From Nosocomiicoccus ampullae (lineage in GTDB: Bacteria; Bacillota; Bacilli; Staphylococcales; Salinicoccaceae): a DNA stretch of 64,000 bases. Where the stretch lies: positions 1,426,001 to 1,490,000 of the forward strand of contig NZ_CP079110.1 of assembly GCF_019357495.1 (NCBI RefSeq). The letters run 5' to 3'. Below the pieces are notes generated by a model that did not search any database, was not told where the DNA came from, and saw only the letters and a program-made list of their open reading frames with translations. Every line of letters starts with the position of its first letter. Positions within the stretch are counted from its first letter, which is position 1. Positions 1 through 9,140 of this stretch are shown here, piece after piece. The position numbers and the translations under genes are program-made.

Positions 1-1
1 A

Positions 2-325
2 CTTGCGGTAATAATTGGTGTACCAGTTGCTGAAGCACATGAAGTTGGTATTTTAATGGCAACAAAGCTTGTTACAAATGAATTTGTTGCGATGGAAAAC
101 TTACAACTCATTAAAGAAACACTTGCTCCAAGAACACAAGCAATGATCTCAGTATTCTTAGTATCATTTGCAAACTTTGGTTCTATCGGTATTATCGTTG
201 GAACAGTTAAAGGTATTCATGCAAAATCTGGAGACTTAATTGCAAAATTTGGTTTAAAACTTGTCTACGGTGCATCACTTGTATCTGTTTTAAGTGCAGT
301 TATCGTAGGATTATTCATAAGATAA
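2..325 (+). CDS. NupC-family nucleoside transporter, C-terminal part (5' end outside window)
   Basis: The reading frame is open from base 2, so only the last 107 residues are seen. They read [22 protein letters not shown] and later [10 protein letters not shown], typical of the C-terminal core of concentrative (cation-coupled) nucleoside transporters of the NupC family in the cytoplasmic membrane. The last 20 or so residues form a hydrophobic helix ending in FIR. The family imports ribonucleosides with H+ or Na+. It fits functionally with the nucleoside hydrolase and ribokinase at 40874-42755, although these are not adjacent. A rho-independent terminator follows 5 bases after the stop. Substrate range cannot be told from this fragment. 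Confidence 0.85.
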   Translation, partial: LAVIIGVPVAEAHEVGILMATKLVTNEFVAMENLQLIKETLAPRTQAMISVFLVSFANFGSIGIIVGTVKGIHAKSGDLIAKFGLKLVYGASLVSVLSAVIVGLFIR

Positions 326-329
326 TTTT

Positions 330-355
330 AAAGGTATGTCATTTGGCATACCTTT
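330..355 (+). terminator. Terminator after the nucleoside transporter
   Basis: A 9-bp perfect stem, AAAGGTATG with CATACCTTT around an 8-base loop, is followed by further T residues. Confidence 0.8.
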
Positions 356-397
356 TTATTATTTAATAAATGATACACTATATATGAGGTGAAAGTT

Positions 398-853
398 ATG
401 ATAGCAATCAAAAATAATCCAACAGGTAAAACTTACGAAGCGTTATTAGATTTTCTCTTTAAAACATGTGATCAATTTCAACTCGTTGTACGTACAGATA
501 TTTTAAAGTATAAAGATTCATTTAAAGATTTAGATGAATGGTTTGGAGACTCTTTTATAGAAACACTTGATCAGCACGAATGGCCATCGACAAACCTTTT
601 TGATGATATTGCGAAAGTGTACTATTTTAAAACGACAGAAGATGCAAAAGAAATTCTTTTAGAAAAGTCGAGCAGTCTTTTCGATTGGAGTTTACCTAAT
701 TTACCGGAGGACTTATGTTTCTTTAAAGATGATGAAGCGTATTTAAGTGTCTCTTCAGAACTTGAAGAAATCTATATTTACCCTACTTCACACGATGAAG
801 TTCGTGAAATTAAAGAAATTGATGGTTTAAAAACAGTAGAAGTCTCATTTTAA
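398..853 (+). CDS. Hypothetical acidic protein, 151 residues
   Basis: I do not recognise this family. The ATG at 398 is preferred over a GTG at 389 because GAGGTG at 386-391 then lies at ribosome-binding distance. The product is soluble, acidic and rich in Asp, Glu, Phe and Trp, with no signal peptide, membrane segment or obvious catalytic motif. The N-terminus reads MIAIKNNPTGKTYEAL and the middle holds a DEWFGDSF segment. It is a single gene between two terminators (330-355 and 859-895), so it is probably transcribed alone. No clear promoter was seen in the 40 bases upstream. It may be a small conserved Staphylococcaceae protein, but function is open. Confidence 0.6.
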   Translation: MIAIKNNPTGKTYEALLDFLFKTCDQFQLVVRTDILKYKDSFKDLDEWFGDSFIETLDQHEWPSTNLFDDIAKVYYFKTTEDAKEILLEKSSSLFDWSLPNLPEDLCFFKDDEAYLSVSSELEEIYIYPTSHDEVREIKEIDGLKTVEVSF

Positions 854-858
854 ATAAA

Positions 859-895
859 TTAATCCCTCTAAAGTTTATGACTTTAGAGGGATTAA
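859..895. terminator. Bidirectional terminator between convergent genes
   Basis: Perfect 15-bp stem (TTAATCCCTCTAAAG with CTTTAGAGGGATTAA) and 7-base loop. It lies between the plus-strand hypothetical gene and the minus-strand rpsN and can serve both. Confidence 0.85.
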
Positions 896-911
896 TTATA
901 TAAAATCTATA

Positions 912-1181
912 TTACCAACTTGCTTTTTTAACACCAGGTATTTGACCCTTGTGAGCAAGCTCTCTGAACTTAATACGTGAAATACCAAATTGTCTAGATA
1001 CACCGTGTGGGCGTCCTGTAATTTCACAACGGTTAACAACACGTGTTGGAGACGCATCTCTCGGAAGTTTTTTAAGACCTTCATAGTCTTTATTTTTCTT
1101 CATTTCTTCTCGAATCGCACGATATTTTTCGACTGTTTCTTGGCGTTTTTTATTTTTAGCTATTTTTGATTTTTTAGCCAT
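912..1181 (-). CDS. rpsN: 30S ribosomal protein S14, zinc-independent (C-minus) form
   Basis: 89-residue S14 of the small ribosomal subunit, needed for assembly of the 30S head. The sequence shows the family motifs [26 protein letters not shown] and a C-terminal KKASW. It has only one cysteine and lacks the CXXC pairs of the 61-residue zinc-ribbon S14, so it belongs to the zinc-independent paralogue class. It stands alone, away from any ribosomal protein operon. Its promoter overlaps a perfect Zur-type operator (see 1197-1244). In B. subtilis the equivalent gene is induced under zinc limitation to replace the zinc-containing S14. The RBS AGGAGG precedes the ATG. Identification is secure; the regulatory role is inferred from the operator. 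Confidence 0.96.
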   Translation of the reverse strand: MAKKSKIAKNKKRQETVEKYRAIREEMKKNKDYEGLKKLPRDASPTRVVNRCEITGRPHGVSRQFGISRIKFRELAHKGQIPGVKKASW

Positions 1182-1196
1182 GTAATCCTCCTAATT

Positions 1197-1244
1197 CGTA
1201 ATTATTACGTTTTATAATTATACCACTATTTTCCCTAAATTCAA
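1197..1244 (-). promoter_or_regulatory. rpsN promoter with Zur-box operator
   Basis: On the minus strand there is a -35 TTGAAT (1239-1244), a 16-bp spacer and a -10 TATAAT (1217-1222). Seven bases downstream of the -10 lies CGTAATTATTACG (1197-1209), a perfect 13-bp palindrome matching the known Bacillus/Staphylococcus Zur core CGTAATNATTACG. It covers the expected transcription start, so bound Zur would block initiation. Confidence 0.85.
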
Positions 1245-1270
1245 ATTTATTTATCGAATTAATTTTAAAA

Positions 1271-1279
1271 TGCTATAAT
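1271..1279 (+). promoter_or_regulatory. Extended -10 promoter of murT
   Basis: TGCTATAAT gives an extended -10 (TGN plus TATAAT) 31 bases before the murT start. No good -35 is seen, as is common for extended -10 promoters. Confidence 0.5.
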
Positions 1280-1309
1280 AATATTTATTAATTTTAAGGA
1301 GAAAGATCA

Positions 1310-2623
1310 ATGTCTATTAGAACGAATTTTGCTTTACTTTCAGGACGAATCACAAAACATTTACTCATGAAAACGACTGGTGGTGGTAGTAGCTTACCCG
1401 GGAAAGTCGCACATAGAATTTCACCAAATGTTTTAGATGATGTGAGTCAGTATTACGACGTCATCATCGTCACTGGAACGAACGGAAAGACATTGACGAC
1501 GAGTCTAATCACTAATATTTTTAAAAGAAAATATGATAATATCGTCACAAATAGCCGTGGCAGTAACATGCTGCAAGGAATTATTGGTGCATTTGTTGAT
1601 TCTAAACCAAACAAACATAAAAAAGGAATTGCGATTTTAGAAGTTGATGAGGGAAGCTTAAATAACGTTGTTGAAGCACTCAATCCTAAATACATTATTC
1701 ATACAAATCTTTTCTTAGATCAAATGGACCGTTACGGCGATGTAAAAGAAACGTATCAATTACTCGTCAATGCAGCAAAAAAAGTGCCTGACGCTACACT
1801 TTTACAAAACGGAGATTTACCACTATTTTCTAGTGTACCTCTTCCGAATAAACGTAAATTTTTCGGCGTCGACGTTCAAGCTGAATCTCCAAAGATAAAC
1901 CATTGTCCACGCTGTAATCATACTTTATCTTATAAAACTTATACATATTCTGGTCAAGGAAATTTCACTTGTCATGCGTGTCATTTAGAACGCCCAGAAT
2001 TAAAATATACAGTAGATAATATTTATAACCTCAGTGAATCTAGTTCAACGTTTGAAATTGACGGCGAAAGATTTACGATACCTGTCGCTGGATTATATAA
2101 TATTTACAATGCACTCGCAGCATATAGTATGGCAAAAGAATATAGTATAGAAAACGAAATTATAAAAGCAGCATTTTTAGAAATGAAACGCGTATTTGGT
2201 CGCCAAGAGTTAATTTCATTTAAAAATCAAATCGCGACATTAAATGTCGTTAAAAATCCAGTCGGCTTAAATCAAGTCCTCTCTTTAATTGAAAAGTCTG
2301 AAACACCATTAATGTTAGTCGCTCTTTTAAATAATCGTCCCGCAGACGGTGTGGACATTAGTTGGCTAAAGGATGGTAACTTTGAATCACTCGCTGATCA
2401 GGATATCATTGAAATTAAAACGGGTGGAATTAGTGCTGAAGTTATGACAAATCGCTTAATTGAAGCTGGATTTAATGAGTCACTCATCAAAGAGTATGAC
2501 GATTTAGAAAAGATTGTTTCAGATTTACAAAATTCAGATGCTAAAAATATCCAAATTATTGCGTCGTATACAGCAATGTTAGAGTTTAGAAAAATATTAA
2601 AAGATAAAGAAATTATCAACTAA
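1310..2623 (+). CDS. murT: MurT, Mur-ligase-like subunit of the lipid II isoglutaminyl synthase
   Basis: MurT activates the alpha-carboxyl of D-Glu in lipid II so that its partner GatD can amidate it to D-isoglutamine. The 437 residues show the P-loop VTGTNGKT (about residues 54-61), the central Mur ligase domain, an inserted four-Cys zinc ribbon (CPRC then CHAC, about 200-222) and a C-terminal DUF1727 domain. Asp at residue 349 (codon 2354-2356) matches the MurT aspartate reported to complete the GatD catalytic triad in S. aureus. RBS AAGGAGA precedes the ATG. Unlike the usual murT-gatD operon, a terminator starts right after the stop codon and no gatD follows. GatD must be encoded elsewhere or be missing. 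Confidence 0.93.
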   Translation: MSIRTNFALLSGRITKHLLMKTTGGGSSLPGKVAHRISPNVLDDVSQYYDVIIVTGTNGKTLTTSLITNIFKRKYDNIVTNSRGSNMLQGIIGAFVDSKPNKHKKGIAILEVDEGSLNNVVEALNPKYIIHTNLFLDQMDRYGDVKETYQLLVNAAKKVPDATLLQNGDLPLFSSVPLPNKRKFFGVDVQAESPKINHCPRCNHTLSYKTYTYSGQGNFTCHACHLERPELKYTVDNIYNLSESSSTFEIDGERFTIPVAGLYNIYNALAAYSMAKEYSIENEIIKAAFLEMKRVFGRQELISFKNQIATLNVVKNPVGLNQVLSLIEKSETPLMLVALLNNRPADGVDISWLKDGNFESLADQDIIEIKTGGISAEVMTNRLIEAGFNESLIKEYDDLEKIVSDLQNSDAKNIQIIASYTAMLEFRKILKDKEIIN

Positions 2624-2649
2624 CCGCTAATTTAATTAGCGGTTTTTTT
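2624..2649 (+). terminator. Terminator after murT
   Basis: CCGCTAAT/ATTAGCGG stem (2624-2631 with 2635-2642), 3-base loop and seven T residues. It starts on the base after the murT stop codon, leaving no room for a co-transcribed gatD. Confidence 0.9.
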
Positions 2650-2650
2650 G

Positions 2651-2679
2651 CATAAAAAAAGACAGTCATTCAGACTGTC
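2651..2679 (-). terminator. Terminator of the tRNA cluster
   Basis: Stem GACAGTC/GACTGTC (2661-2667 with 2673-2679); read on the minus strand it is followed by a seven-T run. It closes the Val-Gly-Ile tRNA transcript. Confidence 0.8.
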
Positions 2680-2685
2680 AAAAAG

Positions 2686-2759
<74 letters not shown>

Positions 2760-2772
2760 TTAGAATACAGAA

Positions 2773-2844
2773 AGCGGAAGACGGGATTCGAACCCGCGAC
2801 CCCCACCTTGGCAAGGTGGTGTTCTACCACTGAACTACTTCCGC
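2773..2844 (-). tRNA. tRNA-Gly (GCC anticodon)
   Basis: Minus-strand cloverleaf with acceptor GCGGAAG/CTTCCGC, anticodon stem CCACC/GGTGG around loop TTGCCAA (anticodon GCC), and T-arm GGTTCGAATCC. CCA is not encoded. Confidence 0.95.
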
Positions 2845-2870
2845 ATATATATTCAATTTTGAAATAAAAA

Positions 2871-2943
2871 TGGAGAATGGCGGGCTCGAACCACCGACCC
2901 CTTGCTTGTCGAGCAAGTGCTCTCCCAACTGAGCTAATCCTCC
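2871..2943 (-). tRNA. tRNA-Val (GAC anticodon)
   Basis: Minus-strand cloverleaf, first of the three-tRNA cluster. Acceptor GGAGGAT/ATTCTCC has one G-T wobble, anticodon stem CTTGC/GCAAG surrounds loop TCGACAA (anticodon GAC), and the T-arm contains GGTTCGAGCC. CCA is not encoded. Confidence 0.93.
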
Positions 2944-3020
2944 GTGTTGACGAACAAATATTATAATATCCCATATTTTTCACAAAGTCAATACATTATT
3001 CAATATTACTTATATATATT

Positions 3021-3052
3021 AAAGCATCCACCGATTTCTCGGTGGATGCTTT
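3021..3052 (-). terminator. Terminator after lysS
   Basis: Perfect 14-bp stem AAAGCATCCACCGA/TCGGTGGATGCTTT with loop TTTC, directly after the lysS stop. T residues are built into the descending arm. Confidence 0.85.
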
Positions 3053-3054
3053 AA

Positions 3055-5561
<2,507 letters not shown>

Positions 5562-5569
<8 letters not shown>

Positions 5570-6038
5570 TGTTGTCACCGTTTAATTCGTCTAACAGTTC
5601 TTTTACTGTTTTGTTGAATGTCGGGTGAACAGCGTTTGGCGCAATTTCGTTTAGTGGTTCTAAGACGAATTTTCTTAAATGCATCTCTTCATGCGGGACT
5701 ATTAAGTTATCGATGTCGATTTCTAAGTCTTCATACATTAATACATCGATATCAATAATTCTTGGCCCCCACACTTCTTCACGCACACGTCCAAGTTCGT
5801 TTTCTACTGATAAACAAAATTCTAACAGTTCAATCGGTTCTAAATCCGTTTTTACTTCGAGTACCATATTTAAAAAATCAGGTTGGTCTGTTTTACCATA
5901 TGGTGCAGTTTCGTAAATTGATGACTCTTTTGCTACTTCGACGTGCGGTCCAGCATTTAATAACTGAATTGCACGTTTTAAGTTTTCATGTCGTTCACCA
6001 ATATTTGCACCAAGTCCTAAATAAGCTTTAGCTTTCAT
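5562..6038 (-). CDS. folK: 6-hydroxymethyl-7,8-dihydropterin pyrophosphokinase
   Basis: Transfers pyrophosphate from ATP to 6-hydroxymethyl-dihydropterin, the step before dihydropteroate synthase in folate synthesis. 158 residues, usual for the family. The N-terminus AYLGLGANIGERHENL and the HPPK signature WGPRIIDIDVLMY (about residues 88-100), holding the two Mg-binding aspartates, are intact. It shares one base with the end of its upstream neighbour folB and overlaps dusB downstream, a tightly coupled operon. Confidence 0.96.
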
Positions 6039-6400
6039 TATTTAACCTCTCTATTTAACGTCACACTCACATCTTTGTAGTTGCCGTCAATTGGTGGACT
6101 CGGTTTTGTGATTGTAACTTCAATTTTTTTCACAGCAGGATAATCACTCATAAGTTTTTCAATAATTTTATGTCCCAAGTGCTCGAGTAAATTCACTGGT
6201 GGACCTTGAACAATTGTTTCAACCGATTCATACACTTCGGCATAATTAATCGTGTCGTTAACATCGTCTGAAAATCCTGCGTCACTTAAATCCGTATATA
6301 ATGCCACGTCAACGATGAAATACTGACCAATATCACGCTCTGCTTGTAAAACACCGTGATATGCGTAAAGTCGAATACCATTTACTTTTATAATATCCAT
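6038..6400 (-). CDS. folB: Dihydroneopterin aldolase
   Basis: Converts dihydroneopterin to 6-hydroxymethyl-dihydropterin plus glycolaldehyde in folate synthesis. 120 residues as expected for the homo-octameric enzyme. It begins MDIIKVNGIRLYAYHGVLQAERDIGQ, containing the conserved YHGV near the active site, and later carries NYAEVYE and the conserved KP..IDG tail region. It lies directly between folP (no gap) and folK (1-base overlap), so the three folate enzymes are made from one transcript. Confidence 0.95.
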   Translation of the reverse strand: MDIIKVNGIRLYAYHGVLQAERDIGQYFIVDVALYTDLSDAGFSDDVNDTINYAEVYESVETIVQGPPVNLLEHLGHKIIEKLMSDYPAVKKIEVTITKPSPPIDGNYKDVSVTLNREVK

Positions 6401-7189
6401 TTAATTTCCTCTCAACTTCATATAAACATCACTAATGTCTCGGTTCATTTTTACATTATGAACACGCACTGCATCTACGCCGTGGTTAATACCAATAACT
6501 GTTGTTGCTGCAGTACCAGCGTCTCTATCTTTTGGTCCTCTATCGTCTTCGATAAGTTCTTTAATCATTCGTTTACGACTTGTTGCGAGTAGAACCTTAT
6601 ACCCTAAATCGACAAGTTTGTGTAAGTTTTTCATCACTTTAATTTCTTCGTCTCGTGATTTTACAAATCCAACACCTGGATCTAACCAGATGTTTTCATC
6701 TTTAATATTATATTTCTTACACAGTTCTACACTTTCTTTTAACTCCGCAATCATACCTTCAACGACATCGTCGTATTTACCATGCTCATTATTGTGCATT
6801 AGAATAATCGGCACGTTATATTCGCTGACGACTTCTAATATCTTTTCATCATACGTTCCACGCCACTGATCGTTAATAATCGTAGCTCCTGCTTCAATAC
6901 TCGCTTTTGCAACTTCACTACGAAACGTGTCTACAGAAATGTCGACATTTAAATTTAAGTTGTGAATCGCTTCGACTACTGGAACGACACGTTTAATTTC
7001 TTCCTCAACAGAAATAGGAGTATGCCCTCCTGGACGCGTTGAATAACCGCCGACATCGATAATATCTGCACCGTCTTTAACCATTTGCTCTGCGTGTTCG
7101 ACCGCATGATCTAGCTGATGAAACTCTCCACCGTCACTGAAAGAGTCCGGTGTGACATTTAATATGCCCATAATTTGTAGTCGCTTCAC
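6401..7189 (-). CDS. folP: Dihydropteroate synthase
   Basis: Condenses dihydropterin pyrophosphate with p-aminobenzoate; this enzyme is the sulfonamide target. Signatures are intact: IMGILNVTPDSFSDGG at the N-terminus, DIIDVGGYSTRPG (pterin/PABA loop) and a C-terminal VRVHNV. The GTG at 7189 gives MKRLQIMGIL, with TTGAGG 9 bases upstream. An ATG at 7198 abuts that RBS and is less likely. It is the first folate gene; the divergent stress pair starts 140 bases away. In S. aureus cysK lies directly upstream, but here about 10 kb of accessory DNA separates them. Confidence 0.95.
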   Translation of the reverse strand: MKRLQIMGILNVTPDSFSDGGEFHQLDHAVEHAEQMVKDGADIIDVGGYSTRPGGHTPISVEEEIKRVVPVVEAIHNLNLNVDISVDTFRSEVAKASIEAGATIINDQWRGTYDEKILEVVSEYNVPIILMHNNEHGKYDDVVEGMIAELKESVELCKKYNIKDENIWLDPGVGFVKSRDEEIKVMKNLHKLVDLGYKVLLATSRKRMIKELIEDDRGPKDRDAGTAATTVIGINHGVDAVRVHNVKMNRDISDVYMKLRGN

Positions 7190-7268
7190 TCTAATCATCC
7201 TCAATTACATAGAATATAAGTATTATACCATTTTTTTATCGGCTTTTTAACTTATAAATTCTTTGACG

Positions 7269-7294
7269 GTTTCTTATGTTAGAAGTAAGGGTAT
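7269..7294 (+). promoter_or_regulatory. Candidate SigB promoter
   Basis: GTTTCT (7269-7274), a 14-bp spacer and GGGTAT (7289-7294) match the Bacillus/Staphylococcus sigma-B consensus GTTTWW-N12-15-GGGTAT. It lies 35 bases before the oxidoreductase start and would drive it together with the stress protein downstream. Confidence 0.7.
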
Positions 7295-7328
7295 TCATAT
7301 ATTAACTATTAAATTGGAGGCGTTAAAC

Positions 7329-8342
7329 ATGTATGCGATTGTTGCAGATGAACCATTTAAACTAAGTGAAGGAAATAAGTTTTACAAAAAAGACTTCGAA
7401 AAACCAGAATTAAACGATAAAGACGTATTTGTTAAAGTAAAATCGATTGGTATGAACCCTGTCGATACAAAAACACGTCAAACTGAAATTAAACACCCAC
7501 CGAGAATACTCGGTTACGATGCGGTCGGTGTTGTTGAAGATGTTGGAAGTGAAGTAACGAGCTATAAAAAAGGAGACGTCGTTTTTTACTCTGGTCGTGC
7601 AGATGTCGACGGCTCGAACGCAACACATCAAGTGATGCATGAGGCATATATCGCGCATGCACCTAAAAACGTATCGCTTAATGAAGCGGCTGGATTTCCA
7701 CTCACTAGCCTTACTGCGTCAGAAACACTTTTTGAAGTGTTTAATATTAGTAAAAATAAAGAAGACAATAAGGGTAAATCTATCCTTATTATTAACGGTG
7801 CAGGTGGCGTTGGAAGTATGGCGACACAAATTGCGAAACACTACGGCCTCACAGTCATCACAACCGCATCAAAAGATGAAACAAAAGAATGGTCAAAATC
7901 ACTCGGTGCCGACATCGTGTTAAATCATAAAAATGATTTACGTGATGAATTTAAATCTCATAATATCGAAAACGTCGACTATGTATTTTGTACATTTGAC
8001 ACAGATTTATATTATGAAGTGATGATTGACCTTGTAAAACCACGTGGTCATATCGCAACAATTGTCGCATTTACTGAAAAACAAGACTTAAACCTCTTAA
8101 AAGCAAAAAGTATTACATTTACACATGAATTTATGTTTACAAGAGCACTACAAGATCTTGATGATCAGTATCAGTACCATAGATACTTAAGTGAAATTAG
8201 TCATCTTATTAATGAAGGTGTTTATAAACCAACAGTCACAGAGGTTATGAAAGGATTATCAGTAGACAATATCTTTAAAGCACATGAAAAATTAGAAAAT
8301 CACGAAGTTCATGGAAAACTCGTTATAGAAGTTGAAGAGTAA
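7329..8342 (+). CDS. Zinc-type alcohol dehydrogenase-like (quinone oxidoreductase) protein
   Basis: Medium-chain dehydrogenase/reductase, probably NADPH-dependent and acting on quinones or reactive enones or aldehydes. 337 residues: an N-terminal GroES-like fold with GMNPVDTKTR and GYDAVGVVEDVG, then a Rossmann fold with INGAGGVGSMATQIAKHYG (about 157-175). The usual catalytic zinc cysteine and the four structural-zinc cysteines are absent, as in the quinone oxidoreductase branch. The ATG at 7329 follows TTGGAGG at 7314-7320; earlier in-frame codons lie in the promoter. Next is a YsnF-like stress protein 44 bases downstream. A sigma-B-type promoter and this neighbour suggest a role in stress detoxification. 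The substrate is unknown. Confidence 0.88.
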   Translation: MYAIVADEPFKLSEGNKFYKKDFEKPELNDKDVFVKVKSIGMNPVDTKTRQTEIKHPPRILGYDAVGVVEDVGSEVTSYKKGDVVFYSGRADVDGSNATHQVMHEAYIAHAPKNVSLNEAAGFPLTSLTASETLFEVFNISKNKEDNKGKSILIINGAGGVGSMATQIAKHYGLTVITTASKDETKEWSKSLGADIVLNHKNDLRDEFKSHNIENVDYVFCTFDTDLYYEVMIDLVKPRGHIATIVAFTEKQDLNLLKAKSITFTHEFMFTRALQDLDDQYQYHRYLSEISHLINEGVYKPTVTEVMKGLSVDNIFKAHEKLENHEVHGKLVIEVEE

Positions 8343-8386
8343 GAGTATAAGTATGTTTAAAAAATTATAGATTTGGAGTGATTACT

Positions 8387-9079
8387 ATGTCACAATTTAC
8401 TCACGCACAAAATATAACTGAATTAGATAAAAAAATTAATGCATACGTCGCGCGTGGTTATGAACCGAATGAATTAACTGTATTTACCGCTCAACCAGTT
8501 CCCGAACTTTTACAAAAATATAGTGGACTAAACGAAGCGATTATTACCGACGAAACGACTGACGCTTCTGTTTTTAAAGATTTTACCGATGAAGAACTCA
8601 TCGAAGTTTCTAATTTACTCGATCGAGGTGAGTACTTGTTATTCATCTTTAATGAAGGTGATAACAATAAACAAGAAGTACCTGGAAAATTCGAACTACA
8701 TGAAGAACAACTCGTCGCGAATAAACACACTGTTGACGCAGGGGAAGTAAATGTTAGAAAACGTGTAAAAACACGTGAAGAAGAAGTCGATGTACCGATT
8801 CAAAAAGATTCCGTCACCATCGAACGTCATAAGTTTGAAGAAGAGCCGTTATTATCAGAATACAATAACGCTGAAGACACTGACGACATCAACGTTACGC
8901 GTATACCAGTGACTCGAGAGCGTATTCGCATTATTAAAGAGCAAGTCGTTTCTGAAGAAATTGTTATTCGAAAAGAAGTGACAGAAGAAGTGAAACATAT
9001 TAAAGACACCGTCCAATACGATGACATTGAAGTCGATAAGACTGGTGATAATTTGAATGTAACAAAGAGAGAAAAATAA
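8387..9079 (+). CDS. YflT/YsnF-like general stress protein (DUF2382)
   Basis: 230 residues in two parts. Residues 1-100 resemble the general-stress YflT domain (NITELDKKINAYVARGYEPNEL). Residues 115-230 form a DUF2382 (YsnF/AvaK) domain, an acidic, repetitive beta-rich region with EVNVRKRVKTREEEVDVP and IPVTRERIRIIKEQVVSEE. There is no signal peptide, so it should be cytoplasmic. The start follows TTGGAGTG. It is the second gene behind the sigma-B-type promoter at 7269-7294 and is closed by a strong terminator. The related B. subtilis stress proteins belong to the SigB regulon; their biochemical role is unknown. Confidence 0.85.
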   Translation: MSQFTHAQNITELDKKINAYVARGYEPNELTVFTAQPVPELLQKYSGLNEAIITDETTDASVFKDFTDEELIEVSNLLDRGEYLLFIFNEGDNNKQEVPGKFELHEEQLVANKHTVDAGEVNVRKRVKTREEEVDVPIQKDSVTIERHKFEEEPLLSEYNNAEDTDDINVTRIPVTRERIRIIKEQVVSEEIVIRKEVTEEVKHIKDTVQYDDIEVDKTGDNLNVTKREK

Positions 9080-9087
9080 GCAGAAAA

Positions 9088-9116
9088 AACCCAGTAGCAA
9101 TTTGAGCTACTGGGTT
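9088..9116. terminator. Bidirectional terminator between stress gene and surface protein gene
   Basis: AACCCAGTAGC/GCTACTGGGTT, 11-bp perfect stem with a 7-base loop, flanked by A and T runs on the two sides. It serves both convergent genes. Confidence 0.9.
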
Positions 9117-9140
9117 ATTTTTATACCTAAAGATTAACCT

